A DNA stretch of 64,000 bases from Caballeronia sp. Lep1P3 (GCF_022879595.1 NZ_CP084270.1:62001-126000); one strand, 5' to 3'; positions 36,260 to 49,827 are shown, numbered from the stretch's first letter. Translations and numbers: made by a program. The notes: generated by a model from the sequence alone, not told the origin.

Positions 36260-37482
36260 GGAAACTCTGCGTAACCCTGTCATGGCATCGATTAGGAATG
36301 CTACTATTGACGTTACAGACATGGAGGCATTGTGATGACGCAACTTCATCTCGGTTTGAACCTTTCGACCAAGCGAACGCGTAAGCGGGAGTTTTTGGAC
36401 GAGATGAGACGAGTGGTGCCATGGTCAAGATTGATCGAGTTGATCGAGCCGCACTATCCAAAGGGCAAAGCCGGACGTCCTCCTTTTCCAATCGCGACGA
36501 TGTTGCATATTCACTTCCTGCAACAATGGTTTAGTCTGTCGGATCCAGCGATGGAAGAGGCCCTCTACGATGTGCCGCTGTATCGGGAGTTCGCGGGTCT
36601 CGACGGCGCGATGACCCGCCTCCCGGATGAAACGACCATCCTGCGGTTTAGGCACCTGCTCGAAGCACATGGGATCGCTGCGCAAATCCTGGCGGTGGTC
36701 AATGAGATATTGCGCGACAAGGGATTGATGCTCAAGGCGGGATCGGCCGTCGATGCCACGTTGGTCGCGGCGCCCAGCTCGACCAAGAACGGCTCGGGCA
36801 CACGCGATCCCGAGATGCAGTCGACTCAGAAAGGCCGCAACTGGTACTTCGGCATGAAAGCCCACGTGGGCGTGGACGCAGAATCAGGCTTGGTTCACAC
36901 GGTCATCGGCACGGCAGCTAACGTGCACGACATCAATGTGGCACATGCGTTGTTGCACGGGGAGGAGACGAGTGTTTATGCCGACGCCGCATACCAGGGC
37001 ATCGAAAAGCGTGAGCAAGCGGGTTCGGCCCGATGGCACGTTGCAATGCGGCCCAGCAAGCGCAGGAAACTGAATCTAGACGACCCTGTCGACGCGATAT
37101 ACGACAAGATTGAAAGGCTGAAGGCTGGTATTCGGGCGAAGGTTGAGCATCCTTTCCGAATACTCAAACGACAATTTGGCTACACGAAGACGCGATACCG
37201 GGGGCTGGCGAAGAATACCGCTCAAATCACTACGTTGTTTGCGTTGGGCAATCTATGGATGATGCGCAACGCGCTACGCCACTCGTAGAGAGGCCGCCAG
37301 ATGAACGTGGCCTTCATGTCCTTGCTAAAAGTCACAACCTCTTAACCGCATCGACGTGGTGACCTAATTCAGCAATCGACAGGCTTGCGCGAGGGAAAGT
37401 GGAGCTCCAACGCATACTGTTTACAACGAGTCTTCGTCCACGCCTGTCGCATGCGCCTCGAAACGCATTGTGCAGACGCTCC
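36260..37482 (+). mobile_element. IS5-family element J (1223 bp)
   Basis: The ends GGAAACTCTGCGTAACC and, reverse-complemented, GGAGCGTCTGCACAATGC are imperfect inverted repeats. TTAA is duplicated at 36256-36259 and 37483-37486, fitting the YTAR target rule. Inserted in the chemotaxis receptor gene. Confidence 0.93.
36332..37288 (+). CDS. IS5-family transposase (element J)
   Basis: 318 aa. A GTG at 36332 and an ATG at 36335 both follow a GGAGG site. Typical IS5-group protein: [20 protein letters not shown] head, DDE residues in [30 protein letters not shown] and [15 protein letters not shown]. Intact. Confidence 0.95.
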   Translation: MMTQLHLGLNLSTKRTRKREFLDEMRRVVPWSRLIELIEPHYPKGKAGRPPFPIATMLHIHFLQQWFSLSDPAMEEALYDVPLYREFAGLDGAMTRLPDETTILRFRHLLEAHGIAAQILAVVNEILRDKGLMLKAGSAVDATLVAAPSSTKNGSGTRDPEMQSTQKGRNWYFGMKAHVGVDAESGLVHTVIGTAANVHDINVAHALLHGEETSVYADAAYQGIEKREQAGSARWHVAMRPSKRRKLNLDDPVDAIYDKIERLKAGIRAKVEHPFRILKRQFGYTKTRYRGLAKNTAQITTLFALGNLWMMRNALRHS

Positions 37483-38401
37483 TTAACTCTTCCATGCTCG
37501 CGGCCGTTTCCTCCAGCGAGGCGGCCTGCTCTTCGGTGCGAGACGACAAGTCAGTATTGCCAGCGGCGATTTGCTTGCTCGCGCTCGCAATGGCTTCGCT
37601 GCTACTTCGAACAGTAAGGACGGTTGCGGCAAGCTTGTCTTTCATGGAAGCCACCCCGGAGAGCAGCTGGCCCATTTCATCATGCGTCTTCACGGCGACA
37701 ACGCGCGTCAGATCGCCTGCAGAAATGTGTTCGAAGTGCTCAAGCGCTTCTGCGATCGGGGTCATGATCGCGCGGCGCAGCAGGAACCAGCCAGCGAATG
37801 CAGCAATCAAACCAGCGGCAATAGCGGCAATCGCTACTACCGCAGCCGTACGACTAGCGCCCGCGTTTTCAATGCGTTGATGATCTGCCGACGTCTGCTG
37901 ATAGTCGCGCAACGCTTTTGAGGCATCCGTCATTTCCGCGTAAGCCTTAGGCAGTGCAACCATCGCCACCTGACGGATCTCGCTCTCGTTGGCGCGATCC
38001 AGTGCAGCACCGAATGCAAGCACCGCTTCGCGTAGCGCCTTGCGCTTTACTGCGAGATCGCCAGCCATGCCCGACTCTTGCGCATCTTGCGGCAACGACA
38101 TGTATTCTGCGAACGCCTTGTCTGATCCGTCGAGATAGCCTAGCACGCGCTCGCGCTGCCGTGCGGCGTCGGGTGAGTTTGGCTCCATGGCAACGTGATC
38201 GAGGACAAGCCTTGCACGTGCGAGACGAATTTCAGCGCTAGCCAGTGCTGCAGTCGACGGCAAGAGGTCCGTGCTCATTGCATCGGCCGAAGAACGGATC
38301 TTTTGCATGCCTAACAGGCCTACCGCGCCTACCAGTAGCAGCATAAAAGCAAGGAACGACATCGTAAGCGCGAGGCGCATACGGATTGTGAGAGTCTTCA
38401 T

Positions 38402-39184
38402 TTCTGTGATTTTCCAGCGCCACCCATAAAAGGCGATGCGACTGCGCCCACGCACCTGCCTGCCGCTCACCAATTGAAAGCGACCTTTGTATATCGACGC
38501 CGATTCGATATTCTGCAATCAGAATTTGTACAGTCGGATGCGATTGGAAGCAGTAGAAAATACCTCTCCAAACTGATTCATCGGACTTGCCGGTGAAGTC
38601 TCCCGCAGACTGAACGCTGCAGCTGAATGCGCGAATTGCAACGGCGAAGAAGCGATCCGGCTCGACCATCTCGAACAGGTGAGCAGCATTGCCGTCTAAT
38701 GACCTGCGTCGGTGGCCGGTTGCGCCCCGCCCGTTGTCCGAAGAGGCGTTCGGAAGCTGGCTGGGACATGTCGCCAGTCGCTACTAGATAAGTGTCGCGC
38801 AGATATAGGATTTCACTCAGCTGGGCACATTCCCCGCCCTTCGCAACATCGAATGGATCGTGTTTCCTCCAATATCCGAAGGTACGCTTGCCACGCAATC
38901 GGCAGTCACCCGTGAATCCTGACCGGCTTGCGCGGATCCAAACCCCGTCCGGCTGGGGAGCACGGGCAACACTCGAGCAATTTCCGGTAGCAATCGCACG
39001 GCGCGTACGTAACATGGATCGGTTGCTTGTGCTGGTGAGCAAATACCGGCACAAACTCAAAAGCGGCCCATCAAGGTCGATCATAGAATTAGTGCACCCC
39101 CAAATAGCAAAATTAGCGTACATCAACATCAACTTAAACCAACCAGCCTCCACGCCTCCACGATTCCCCGGGCGCTTCACTACG
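38402..39184. other. upstream region of the chemotaxis receptor; no gene recognised
   Basis: Nearly 800 bp in which two overlapping leftward frames (38238-38669, 38578-39180) lack ribosome-binding sites and protein-like content. It ends where the istA remnant begins. Confidence 0.45.
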
Positions 39185-39385
39185 ACGGCTTCGTCATTCG
39201 ACTACGACTACAACGATGAAGAATTGGCCGGACAGCTCGACGTGTTGCTGGAAGCCGGCAAGCTGCCCGATCTCAAAGCGCTGCGTGAGCAGTACGCACC
39301 CCGTGAGGCATCGTGTCCTGAAGTGGATGTTCAGATGCCGCCCGTTGCCGTCTATGACGAACTGCTCGAGGAGATGGCAGCATGA
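39185..39385 (+). pseudogene. istA 3' remnant of IS21 element G
   Basis: The last 65 or so residues of an IstA protein (NDEELAGQLDVLLEAGKLPD, ending VYDELLEEMAA). The stop overlaps the istB ATG as is usual in IS21 elements. Everything upstream is missing, with no IS end at the break. Confidence 0.8.
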
Positions 39386-40346
39386 ACGCGCCCGCATATG
39401 ATGGTGGCCGCCTGGCCCTGATGCTCAACGAGCTGCGCTTGCCAACGATCGGCAGGTTGTGGCCCGAGTTCGCCGAGCGCTCGGACAAGGAAGGCTGGCA
39501 GGCGACGCGACTGCTTGGCGCGCTGCTTGAGCACGAGCTGGCTGAGCGCGCCAAACGGCGTATCGAGCGGCACCGTACCGAGTCGCATCTGGACCCAACC
39601 AAGACACTCGCCACCTTCGACTTCGGAAATTTTCAAGCTAGTTGTCGCCTCAACGAATAATTTCAGGCTGCCTTTCTCTCCTGGTTAGGGCGTCGTGGGG
39701 TACCGCCCTGGTTATCGATTCGATCCGGGTTCAGGTGCACAGCATCGACGCGTTGCCAGTTGCGCGTTGGGCCTTTCCACCGAAGCGGATTGCGTTGCCG
39801 GGCGTACTCGTAGAGCGCCGCGCGTCGATCCAGAATGTCCTGATCGAGGTTGGCATGACGCTGCGCCGGCGTGACGAACCGGATCGCGCTGTGACGATGC
39901 TCCTCGTTGTACCAGCGCACCAGTGCGCCCACCCACGTGCGCGCGGCAAACAGGGTATCGAATGCCTTGAGCGGATAAGCAGGTCGATACTTTAGGGTCT
40001 TGAACAACGACTCGGAGTAAGGGTTGTCGTTGCTCACGCCCGGGCGACTCAGCGACGGCATGACGCCCAGCGCCTGAAGGGTGGCAAGCATCGTCGCGCC
40101 TTTCATCGGGCCGCCGTTGTCCGAATGCAAAATCACCTGGGCGGGCTGTATCGCTTCGCGCGCGCAGAGGTCCTTGAGGACTTCGCTGGCCAGCACGCTG
40201 CTTTCCTCGGCATACACCTGCCAGCCGACAATTTTGCGACTGAACACGTCGAGAAACAGATACAAGTAGAAGTACTGCCCACGAACCGTGGTCTGAGATT
40301 GACCCGCCAAAACGGACACCTATCCTTTGGAAAAGGGGGTGCCAAA

Positions 40347-40661
40347 ATGGGCAAGCATCGAGCACCGTACCCGGCGGAGTTCCGGGCTCACATAGTCGAG
40401 CTGGTGAAGGCGGGGCGAACACCCGAGGAGCTTGCGCGAGAGTTCGAGCCTAGTGTGCAGACGATAATCAACTGGGTGGCGCAGGCGGATATTGACGCCG
40501 GCGTGCGTCAGGAGGGGTTGACCACGGCTGAGCGCCAAGAGCTCTCCCGTTTGCGCCGCGAGAATCGGCAATTAAAGACGGAGCGCGACATTCTCTCTCA
40601 CGCCGCAGCCTGGTTCGCCCGCGAGACAGGAGCCGTGTCCTCGAAGGATACGGATTCATGA
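40347..40661 (+). CDS. IS-E OrfA (copy 1)
   Basis: 104 aa from the ATG at 40347, preceded by an AAGGGGG site. MGKHRAPYPAEFRAHIVELV and LAREFEPSVQTIINWVAQAD form the HTH, and LSRLRRENRQLKTERDILSH is the leucine-zipper region. It overlaps OrfB by ATGA. Confidence 0.93.
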   Translation: MGKHRAPYPAEFRAHIVELVKAGRTPEELAREFEPSVQTIINWVAQADIDAGVRQEGLTTAERQELSRLRRENRQLKTERDILSHAAAWFARETGAVSSKDTDS

Positions 40662-41629
40662 GAGCAAACCAGGCCCGTTGGCCCATTGCTACGATGGCGC
40701 GGCTGCTGGGAGTCTCGACCAGCGGTTACTACGCGTGGCTGGTGCGGGAGCCATCAAGGCGGTCACGTAGCGATGCTCAGCTACTGACGCGCATTCGTAC
40801 GCTGTATGCGAGTTCGCGAGGTACGTATGGGGCGCCGCGCATCCATGCGCAACTTGCGCGCGAGGGAGTGCACGTGGGACGCAAGCGAGTCGCGCGCCTG
40901 ATGCGCATCGCGGACCTACGGGGAGCAAGCCGACGGCGCTGGCCCCGTACAACGCGCCAGCGTGCGGGGGCACGGCGTGCGCCGGACCTCGTGCGCCGGC
41001 ACTTCAATGCTGAAGGGCCCAACATACTGTGGGTCGCAGATGCCACCTACATTCCGACGACAGAAGGCTTTCTCTATCTGGCCGTGGTGCTTGATGTCTT
41101 CAGCCGGCGCATCGTCGGCTGGGCAATGTCGAACCACTTGTACACCGAACTGATGTTGCGCGCGCTCGACATGGCCCTCCAGCAGCGACGTCATGAGGGT
41201 GTGATTTTGCATTCCGACCAGGGGGCCCAATACACATCCATTGCCTTTGGAAAACGCTGCCGCGAAGCCGGCGTGCAACCGTCGATGGGTACAGCCGGCG
41301 ACGCGTACGACAATGCGATGTGCGAATCCTTCTTTGGGACGCTTGAAGCAGAGCTCCTGGCGCGCGAACACTTCGCGACCCATGAACAAGCACGGAGGCG
41401 CATCTTCTCCTTCTTGGAAGGCTGGTACAACGTACGCCGCCTGCATAGCAGCATCGGCTATTGTTCACCGCTCGAATTCGAAAACCTGAGCGCGAAGACA
41501 AAAACCGCATCACCCTGCGAGTTGCCCACCGACGGGCAGCGTCGCGGTCGTGAGAAGCGACCCGCTGCCCATCCGTGGACAACCCGCAACTCAACGCTTA
41601 ACGGAGGCCGGGCCACGACAAATCTTTAA
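40658..41629 (+). CDS. IS-E OrfB transposase (copy 1)
   Basis: 323 aa. HTH_21 region (SSRGTYGAPRIHAQLAREGV), DDE core at LWVADATYIPTTEG, ILHSDQGAQYTSIAFG and NAMCESFFGTLEAEL, and a C-terminal LHSSIGYCSPLEFE segment. Complete; identical in product to the other two copies, so recent transposition is likely. Confidence 0.96.
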   Translation: MRANQARWPIATMARLLGVSTSGYYAWLVREPSRRSRSDAQLLTRIRTLYASSRGTYGAPRIHAQLAREGVHVGRKRVARLMRIADLRGASRRRWPRTTRQRAGARRAPDLVRRHFNAEGPNILWVADATYIPTTEGFLYLAVVLDVFSRRIVGWAMSNHLYTELMLRALDMALQQRRHEGVILHSDQGAQYTSIAFGKRCREAGVQPSMGTAGDAYDNAMCESFFGTLEAELLAREHFATHEQARRRIFSFLEGWYNVRRLHSSIGYCSPLEFENLSAKTKTASPCELPTDGQRRGREKRPAAHPWTTRNSTLNGGRATTNL

Positions 41630-42353
41630 CTGCAAATCTGTCCGTCGGAGCGGGTCAATCTCACCGTGGTCGGCAGATACGTGATGTCCCAGCTATACAA
41701 TTGGTTCGGTGCATCGGCGCAAACCGAACGGGGTTTGCTGCGTGCCTGTGCCGGCCGTTCGCTGCGCCGGTGTGCGAGTTGCTTCTCGGCCTTCAGGACC
41801 CGGTAGAACGTCGATTCGGAGGCGATATAGCGTTGCTGGTCTGCCAGTCGAGGCACGATCTGGCTTGGCGGCAGATGACCGAATTCGGGCGAGTTCGCGA
41901 TCGCCAGAAGCTCGGCGCGTTCGTCGGCAGAGAGCTTGTGACGCGGCGCGTGATGCCGTAACGAGCGCCCGTCCACCGCGTCAGGTTCGCCGCGCTGCCA
42001 GCGCTGAACCGTTCGAGCACTGAGCCCTAGAATGCTGCACGCACGCGCCTGGCGAGCCCCGGCCAGGGTCGCCTCGCTGATCAGGTCGATCAATGCCTTG
42101 CGCTCTTCAGGGACCGTCATTCGGCCTCGCCCCCGAACAGCGCACGGTGCTTTTTTTGCAGCACCAACAGCGCCGCAGCTTCAGCCAGCGCCTTCTCCTT
42201 GCGTTTGAGTTCGCGCTGCCCCCGGCGGGCACCCAAATTCCTCCGGGGATGGGCGCTTCAAATTCCTCCACCCCGCGCCCCCGGTTGAGTAGCCGGTAGC
42301 GACATCGCAGGACGTTTATTTTCTTCTCCTTCAGGCATGAAGGAGACCGAGAG

Positions 42354-44006
42354 GTGAACGTCTTGAAGCAGCATCTCCAAGCCACGATATTCACGCTGCT
42401 CGAACGCGGGGCAAGTCAGCGCAAGATCCACGAGGTCACGGGGATCGACCGCAAGACGATCCGCCGCTATCAGTCGATCTTTGAATCGCAGCGAGTCACG
42501 GGCGACGCAAATTCCTCCACCCCCGCGCCCGCCGGCATGGCGGAGCCGGTGGGCGCGCAAATTCCTCCACCGCAAACTCCTTCACTTTCGCGCCCGCCGG
42601 CTTCTCGGATCGTCGCACCGGTCAAACCGTTCAATTTCGCCCGTTCCGCCAGCGAACCCTATCGCGAGTGGATTGAGCAGCAGATACGCTTGAAGCGCAA
42701 TGCCCAAGCGATTTACCAGGATCTGGTCGACCAGTTCGGCTTTACTGCGAGCTACGACAGCGTCAAACGCTTTGTGCGCGCCCTCCGGCACGTCGATCCC
42801 GAGCAGTTTGACCGCCTCGAGTTTGCTCCGGCTGAGGAAGCTCAAGTCGATTATGGTGAGGGCGCGCCGACGCGTGATCCGAGGACGGGCCGGTATCGGC
42901 GCCCGCGCTTGTTCGTCATGACGCTACGCTATTCGCGGCGCAGCTTCCGGCAAGTGGTCTGGAAGTCGAGCAAGCAGGTTTGGGCGCAACTACATGAGGA
43001 CGCCTTCCGGTACTTCGGTGGCAGCGTGAGTTACGTCGTCCTCGATAACCTCCGGGAAGGTGTCATCACCCCCGACCTATATGAGCCGGAGCTGAACCGG
43101 CTCTATGCGGCGATGCTTGAGCATTACGGCGTCGTGGCCGACCCTGCTCGCGTACGAGACCCGAATCGAAAGGGCACCGTAGAGAACGCGATCCAACACA
43201 CGCAGAACACCGCGCTCACCGGCCGGCGTTTCGAATCACTCGAAGCTCAGAACGAATTCCTTATGCATTGGGAGGAGAACTGGGCAGCCAGGCGCATCCA
43301 CGGCAGAGCGCGGCGGCAGGTCGAAGCGATGTTCCAGGAGGAGAAGCCACATCTGCGGCCGCTGCCGGCCACCGCGTTCCGCTACTTCACCGAAGTCGTA
43401 CGCACCGTCTGGGACGACACCACAGTAAGTATCGAGCGCAGCAACTATGCGGCGCGCCCTGCGCCCATCGGCAGCCTCGTCAGCGTGCGCATCTACGACA
43501 CCACGATTGAGATCCGCGACCGGCGCACTCAGGAGTTGCTGCGCACCCATCCACGCCACACGCAGCCCGGTTCACTCGAATTGCCCGAGAGCGAGCGACC
43601 GTTCAATCCGTCGCGCCAGACGAGCCTGGCGCTCGCTAGCGCCGGCGACATCGGCCCACAAACGAAGGCACTTTGCCAGCATCTGTTCGACGCCGAAGGA
43701 CGCGTCGGACATCGCGGCATGTGGGGCATCGTCGCGCTGGCGAAGAAGTATCCCGCCTGGCTCGTCGAGCAAGCCTGCGACCACGCGCTGCATCATCACC
43801 TGTATCGCTACCGGCAGGTGCGCACCGTTGTCGAACGGCTGTTCGAACAGGCACTTGAGCGCCTCGATCGGGCGCCCCAACTCGCCTTGCCGCTCACCCA
43901 GGAGCACCCGTTGATCCGGCCCGCAACCGAATACAGCGAGCTCTTCGACGCCGGCGCGCAGCACAGCGCCACATCTCGATCCTCCACGACGGGAGAAACC
44001 GTATGA
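42354..44006 (+). CDS. istA: IS21 transposase IstA (element F)
   Basis: 550 aa from a GTG at 42354. HTH at GASQRKIHEVTGIDRKTIRR, then a low-complexity Pro/Ser-rich linker (residues about 50-80) encoded by repeats of the element's own end motif. The rve core starts at EEAQVDYGEGAPTRDPRTG (first Asp), with VLDNLREGVITPDLYEPELN (second Asp) and KGTVENAIQH (Glu). IS21 DDE transposase. The stop overlaps istB. Confidence 0.95.
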   Translation: MNVLKQHLQATIFTLLERGASQRKIHEVTGIDRKTIRRYQSIFESQRVTGDANSSTPAPAGMAEPVGAQIPPPQTPSLSRPPASRIVAPVKPFNFARSASEPYREWIEQQIRLKRNAQAIYQDLVDQFGFTASYDSVKRFVRALRHVDPEQFDRLEFAPAEEAQVDYGEGAPTRDPRTGRYRRPRLFVMTLRYSRRSFRQVVWKSSKQVWAQLHEDAFRYFGGSVSYVVLDNLREGVITPDLYEPELNRLYAAMLEHYGVVADPARVRDPNRKGTVENAIQHTQNTALTGRRFESLEAQNEFLMHWEENWAARRIHGRARRQVEAMFQEEKPHLRPLPATAFRYFTEVVRTVWDDTTVSIERSNYAARPAPIGSLVSVRIYDTTIEIRDRRTQELLRTHPRHTQPGSLELPESERPFNPSRQTSLALASAGDIGPQTKALCQHLFDAEGRVGHRGMWGIVALAKKYPAWLVEQACDHALHHHLYRYRQVRTVVERLFEQALERLDRAPQLALPLTQEHPLIRPATEYSELFDAGAQHSATSRSSTTGETV

Positions 44007-44773
44007 CCACCACCTTACCGGACATCGAACGCGCGCTAAGGCTATTGCGTCTGTCAGGCGTACGCGACACGCTCGAGACACGCGTGCTGCAGGCCCAAGG
44101 GAGCCAGCAACCATTTCTGGAGACCTTCGCGCTGATTCTGCAGGACGAACTCGACCGGCGACAGTCGCGCCTCATCGAGCGTCGCTACCAGCAATCGGGT
44201 CTCGAGGAGAGGCTTACCCTGACGGAATTCGACTGGTCGTTCAATCCAAAGCTGCCTCGCCAAGCCTGCTTCCAGCTACACGCACTGAAGTTCATCGCCG
44301 CTGGCGAAAACGGTTTAATTGTCGGCAAGCCTGGCACCGGCAAGTCGCACGTGGCGAAGGCCGTCGCATATCAGGCCGTCCTCCACGGGCACAAGGTGCA
44401 GTATCTCGAGACCGATGACTTCTTCAACCGTTATGCGCTGAGTGCGCAGGAACAACGGCAGGCGCGGCTGCGTGCCATTCTCGATTGCGACCTGCTCGTG
44501 CTCGACGACCTGTTCCTCTCACGTACGATCCCCGACGACGCCGGCGCACTATTGCAGACCCTGATCCATCAGCGCTACAAGTTGCGTCGAAGCGTGGTGG
44601 TCACCTCCAATCGCGTCGTACAGGACTGGGGCGCCTATCTTGGCGACAACACGATGAGCACCACGATCCTTGACCGCCTTATGCATCATTGCCACCTCCT
44701 CGAATTCAATGGTCGCAGCTACAGGCTCAAGGAAGCTGCCGAGGCGCTTGCGCAGAAAACGAAAGAAGGCTAA
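44003..44773 (+). CDS. istB: IS21 helper ATPase IstB (element F)
   Basis: 256 aa. Walker A GKPGTGKSH near residue 110, Walker B LLVLDDLF, and sensor motif SVVVTSNRVVQDWG. DnaA/DnaC-like AAA+ protein that loads on target DNA and directs IstA. Starts with ATGA overlap to istA, the standard arrangement. Complete. Confidence 0.95.
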   Translation: MTTTLPDIERALRLLRLSGVRDTLETRVLQAQGSQQPFLETFALILQDELDRRQSRLIERRYQQSGLEERLTLTEFDWSFNPKLPRQACFQLHALKFIAAGENGLIVGKPGTGKSHVAKAVAYQAVLHGHKVQYLETDDFFNRYALSAQEQRQARLRAILDCDLLVLDDLFLSRTIPDDAGALLQTLIHQRYKLRRSVVVTSNRVVQDWGAYLGDNTMSTTILDRLMHHCHLLEFNGRSYRLKEAAEALAQKTKEG

Positions 44774-45779
44774 AACTCGACGACGTCCTGCGTTACGGGG
44801 TGGGGGAATTTGGGCGCCCATAAGTGGAGGAATTTGAACTGCCCGTCCGGGCGCGCTGCAGCTCGAAATTGGCCTGCTTCAGATCCCGGACTTCCGTGGC
44901 GCTCTCGCGCCGACTACCGGTTCCACCGACCGTGCAAAAATCCGCTCGCCACTGCGCGAGATGATGTGCGAACAGGCCGCGCTCGCGACACCAGCTGTTC
45001 AACGCTTCGTCGACCAACCCGTGGCTCTCCTGCAAGGCCATCAGCCGTTCTTCCAGCGACCAGTCTTCCGGACGTCTTGCGTGTTCGGAGCCCGAGCTCC
45101 GCTTCGCGGCGGCGGCGCCTCTCATCCACTTCCTTAACGTCAGTACGTTCACGTTCAATTCGTCGGCCACTGCTCCAACCGTTCGGGGGCCGCGCTGCAG
45201 GACCTTCGACAGCGCCTGTTCCTTAAATTCAACAGAATACGTTTGTTTCGCCTTCACCCTGTACCTCTGACTCTTCTCGATAAGAAAGTTCAGAGGCGAC
45301 AACTAGTCTGACGCCGGGGGACTTCAGCGCTGTGCCAATGGTCTCGAAGGCTCATGTGACGGCGCTGGCCACCGGCGAGTCATGGCTGGAGAAAGGCGCC
45401 ACGGTCCTCCTGTTCGGCCCACCTGGGGTCGGGAAAAGTCATCTAGGTTCGGCCATCGGACACGCCTTGATCGATGCTGGCTACCGCGTGCTGTTCACGC
45501 GCACCAGCGAGCTCGTTCAGAAACTGCAGGCGGCACGCCAGAGCCTGCAGTTGCCTTCAGCACTGGCCAAGCTCGACCGCTTCGACCTCATCGCCCTCGA
45601 TGATCTGTCGTACGCGCGCAAGGACCAGGCCGAGACCAGCGTGCTGTTCGAACTGATTGCGGAGAGGTACGAGCGTAAAAGTCTTCTCATATAAGTTATT
45701 TGGAATTGGATTCGTGCTACGGTAGGCCAACGTTTTTTGTTCGTGTGGCACGCTGGGGGGCCTGAAACGAGATCACGCA

Positions 45780-45844
45780 GGGTTATCCACGGGGCCGCCG
45801 CCCGCTTCTCTATAGCGAGAGGCGAGCGGCCCGGTGGATAACCC
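45780..45844. repeat. 65-bp inverted repeat with DnaA-box-like ends
   Basis: Arms of 19 bp: GGGTTATCCACGGGGCCGC (45780-45798) and its reverse complement with one mismatch (45826-45844). Both ends contain TTATCCACG/C, one base from the DnaA-box consensus. The 27-bp centre also folds partly on itself. Confidence 0.8.
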
Positions 45845-46094
45845 GTGCCGAAGGCGATGCCGCTTTTACCTGCTCGTGCTGAATCGTCGTGGTGACGGGG
45901 CGGCATCCCTCGCGAGAGGAGCAAATCATGGCTGCCAGCAGCGCTGTCGTCGAACCGGTCTGGGAACGGTATCCGCTAATCGCCTCGAACTCTTACGCTC
46001 GACGATGGATACAGAGTTGCGTGATGCTTGGTCTGGCAAGGCTGCCGCGCGTCAAACAACATGAGAGCAGCGCGTCAATCAGGATGAGAGTACT

Positions 46095-46145
46095 GGCGTT
46101 GCGGCAGCGGTGAAGGGCGTAGCCTGGAACCGCTGCCGCAACGCC
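46095..46145. repeat. perfect 17-bp inverted repeat upstream of istA (element K)
   Basis: GGCGTTGCGGCAGCGGT at 46095-46111 is exactly reverse-complemented at 46129-46145, with a 17-base loop. No T tract follows, so it is not an intrinsic terminator. It could be a regulatory or recombination site. Confidence 0.8.
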
Positions 46146-46225
46146 GCGCCGAGGAGTCCGCCCCGCTGCCGGGGCGCTTTATCGGTGGTCGCGGTAAATC
46201 GGGTATGAACAGCTCTTTCGTGTAG

Positions 46226-49827
<3,602 letters not shown>

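Larger units (their letters stand above)
35507..38401 (-). pseudogene. methyl-accepting chemotaxis protein split by an IS5 element
   Basis: Joining 37487-38401 with 35507-36259 restores 556 codons, and the junction reads [39 protein letters not shown] is the first membrane helix, followed by a helical periplasmic four-helix-bundle sensor, a second helix near residue 190 (AAIAAGLIAAFAGWFLLRRA), a HAMP domain (ALEHFEHISAGDLTRVV), and the cytoplasmic signalling hairpin with [20 protein letters not shown]. Without the IS it would be a normal class I receptor. Split as it is, it should be inactive. Confidence 0.93.
40294..41663 (+). mobile_element. IS-E copy 1 (IS3 family, 1370 bp)
   Basis: The ends TGAGATTGACCCGCC and, reverse-complemented, TGAGATTGACCCGCTC are inverted repeats. 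CCGTGGTC is directly repeated on both sides (40286-40293 and 41664-41671). The host-gene arithmetic confirms that 8 bp were duplicated, more than the 3-5 bp usual for IS3 elements. Confidence 0.95.
39663..42120 (-). pseudogene. IS-D OrfB split by IS-E copy 1
   Basis: Joining 41672-42120 with 39663-40293 restores the 360-codon OrfB. The break falls between YLPTTV and RGQYFYLYLF, just after the first catalytic Asp, so neither piece can be active. Confidence 0.92.
42220..44851 (+). mobile_element. IS21-family element F (2632 bp)
   Basis: The ends CCCCGGCGGGCACCCAAATTCC and, reverse-complemented, CCCGGACGGGCAGTTCAAATT are inverted. CGCGCTGC is duplicated at 42212-42219 and 44852-44859. Multiple CAAATTCCTCC repeats near both ends look like IstA binding sites. 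It carries complete istA and istB, the only intact IS21 element in the window. Confidence 0.93.
42117..45257 (-). pseudogene. IS-D OrfA split by IS21 element F
   Basis: Joining 44860-45257 with 42117-42219 gives 167 codons. The break follows the coiled-coil start (ANFELQR). The front piece keeps the HTH but not the zipper. Confidence 0.9.
39624..45320 (-). mobile_element. IS-D copy 3, split by IS-E copy 1 and IS21 element F
   Basis: It starts CGGAAATTTTCAAGCTAG and ends GTCTGACGCCGGGGG. ACTT is duplicated at 39620-39623 and 45321-45324. Subtracting IS-E (1370 + 8) and IS21-F (2632 + 8) leaves 1679 bp, equal to the intact copies. It is the only IS-D copy in the window with a clean target duplication. 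Confidence 0.95.
39382..45690 (+). pseudogene. istB of IS21 element G, split by IS-D copy 3
   Basis: Joining 39382-39623 with 45325 onward (one ACTT kept) gives a continuous frame through TKTLATFDFSAVPMVSKAHV. Walker A is GPPGVGKSH and Walker B LIALDDLS, so this is the AAA+ helper of IS21 transposition. It breaks off after ERKSLLI near 45690, about 50 residues short of a normal IstB. So it was first split and also truncated at the 3' end. Confidence 0.88.

Noticed and set aside
45780..45844. Integron attC site
   Set aside because: The outer bases are GTTATCC...GGATAAC, which do not follow the RYYYAAC...GTTRRRY pattern, and no integron integrase is present.
45834..46113. Two overlapping rightward frames before istA of element K
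   Set aside because: No homology recognised; they run through the large inverted repeats.
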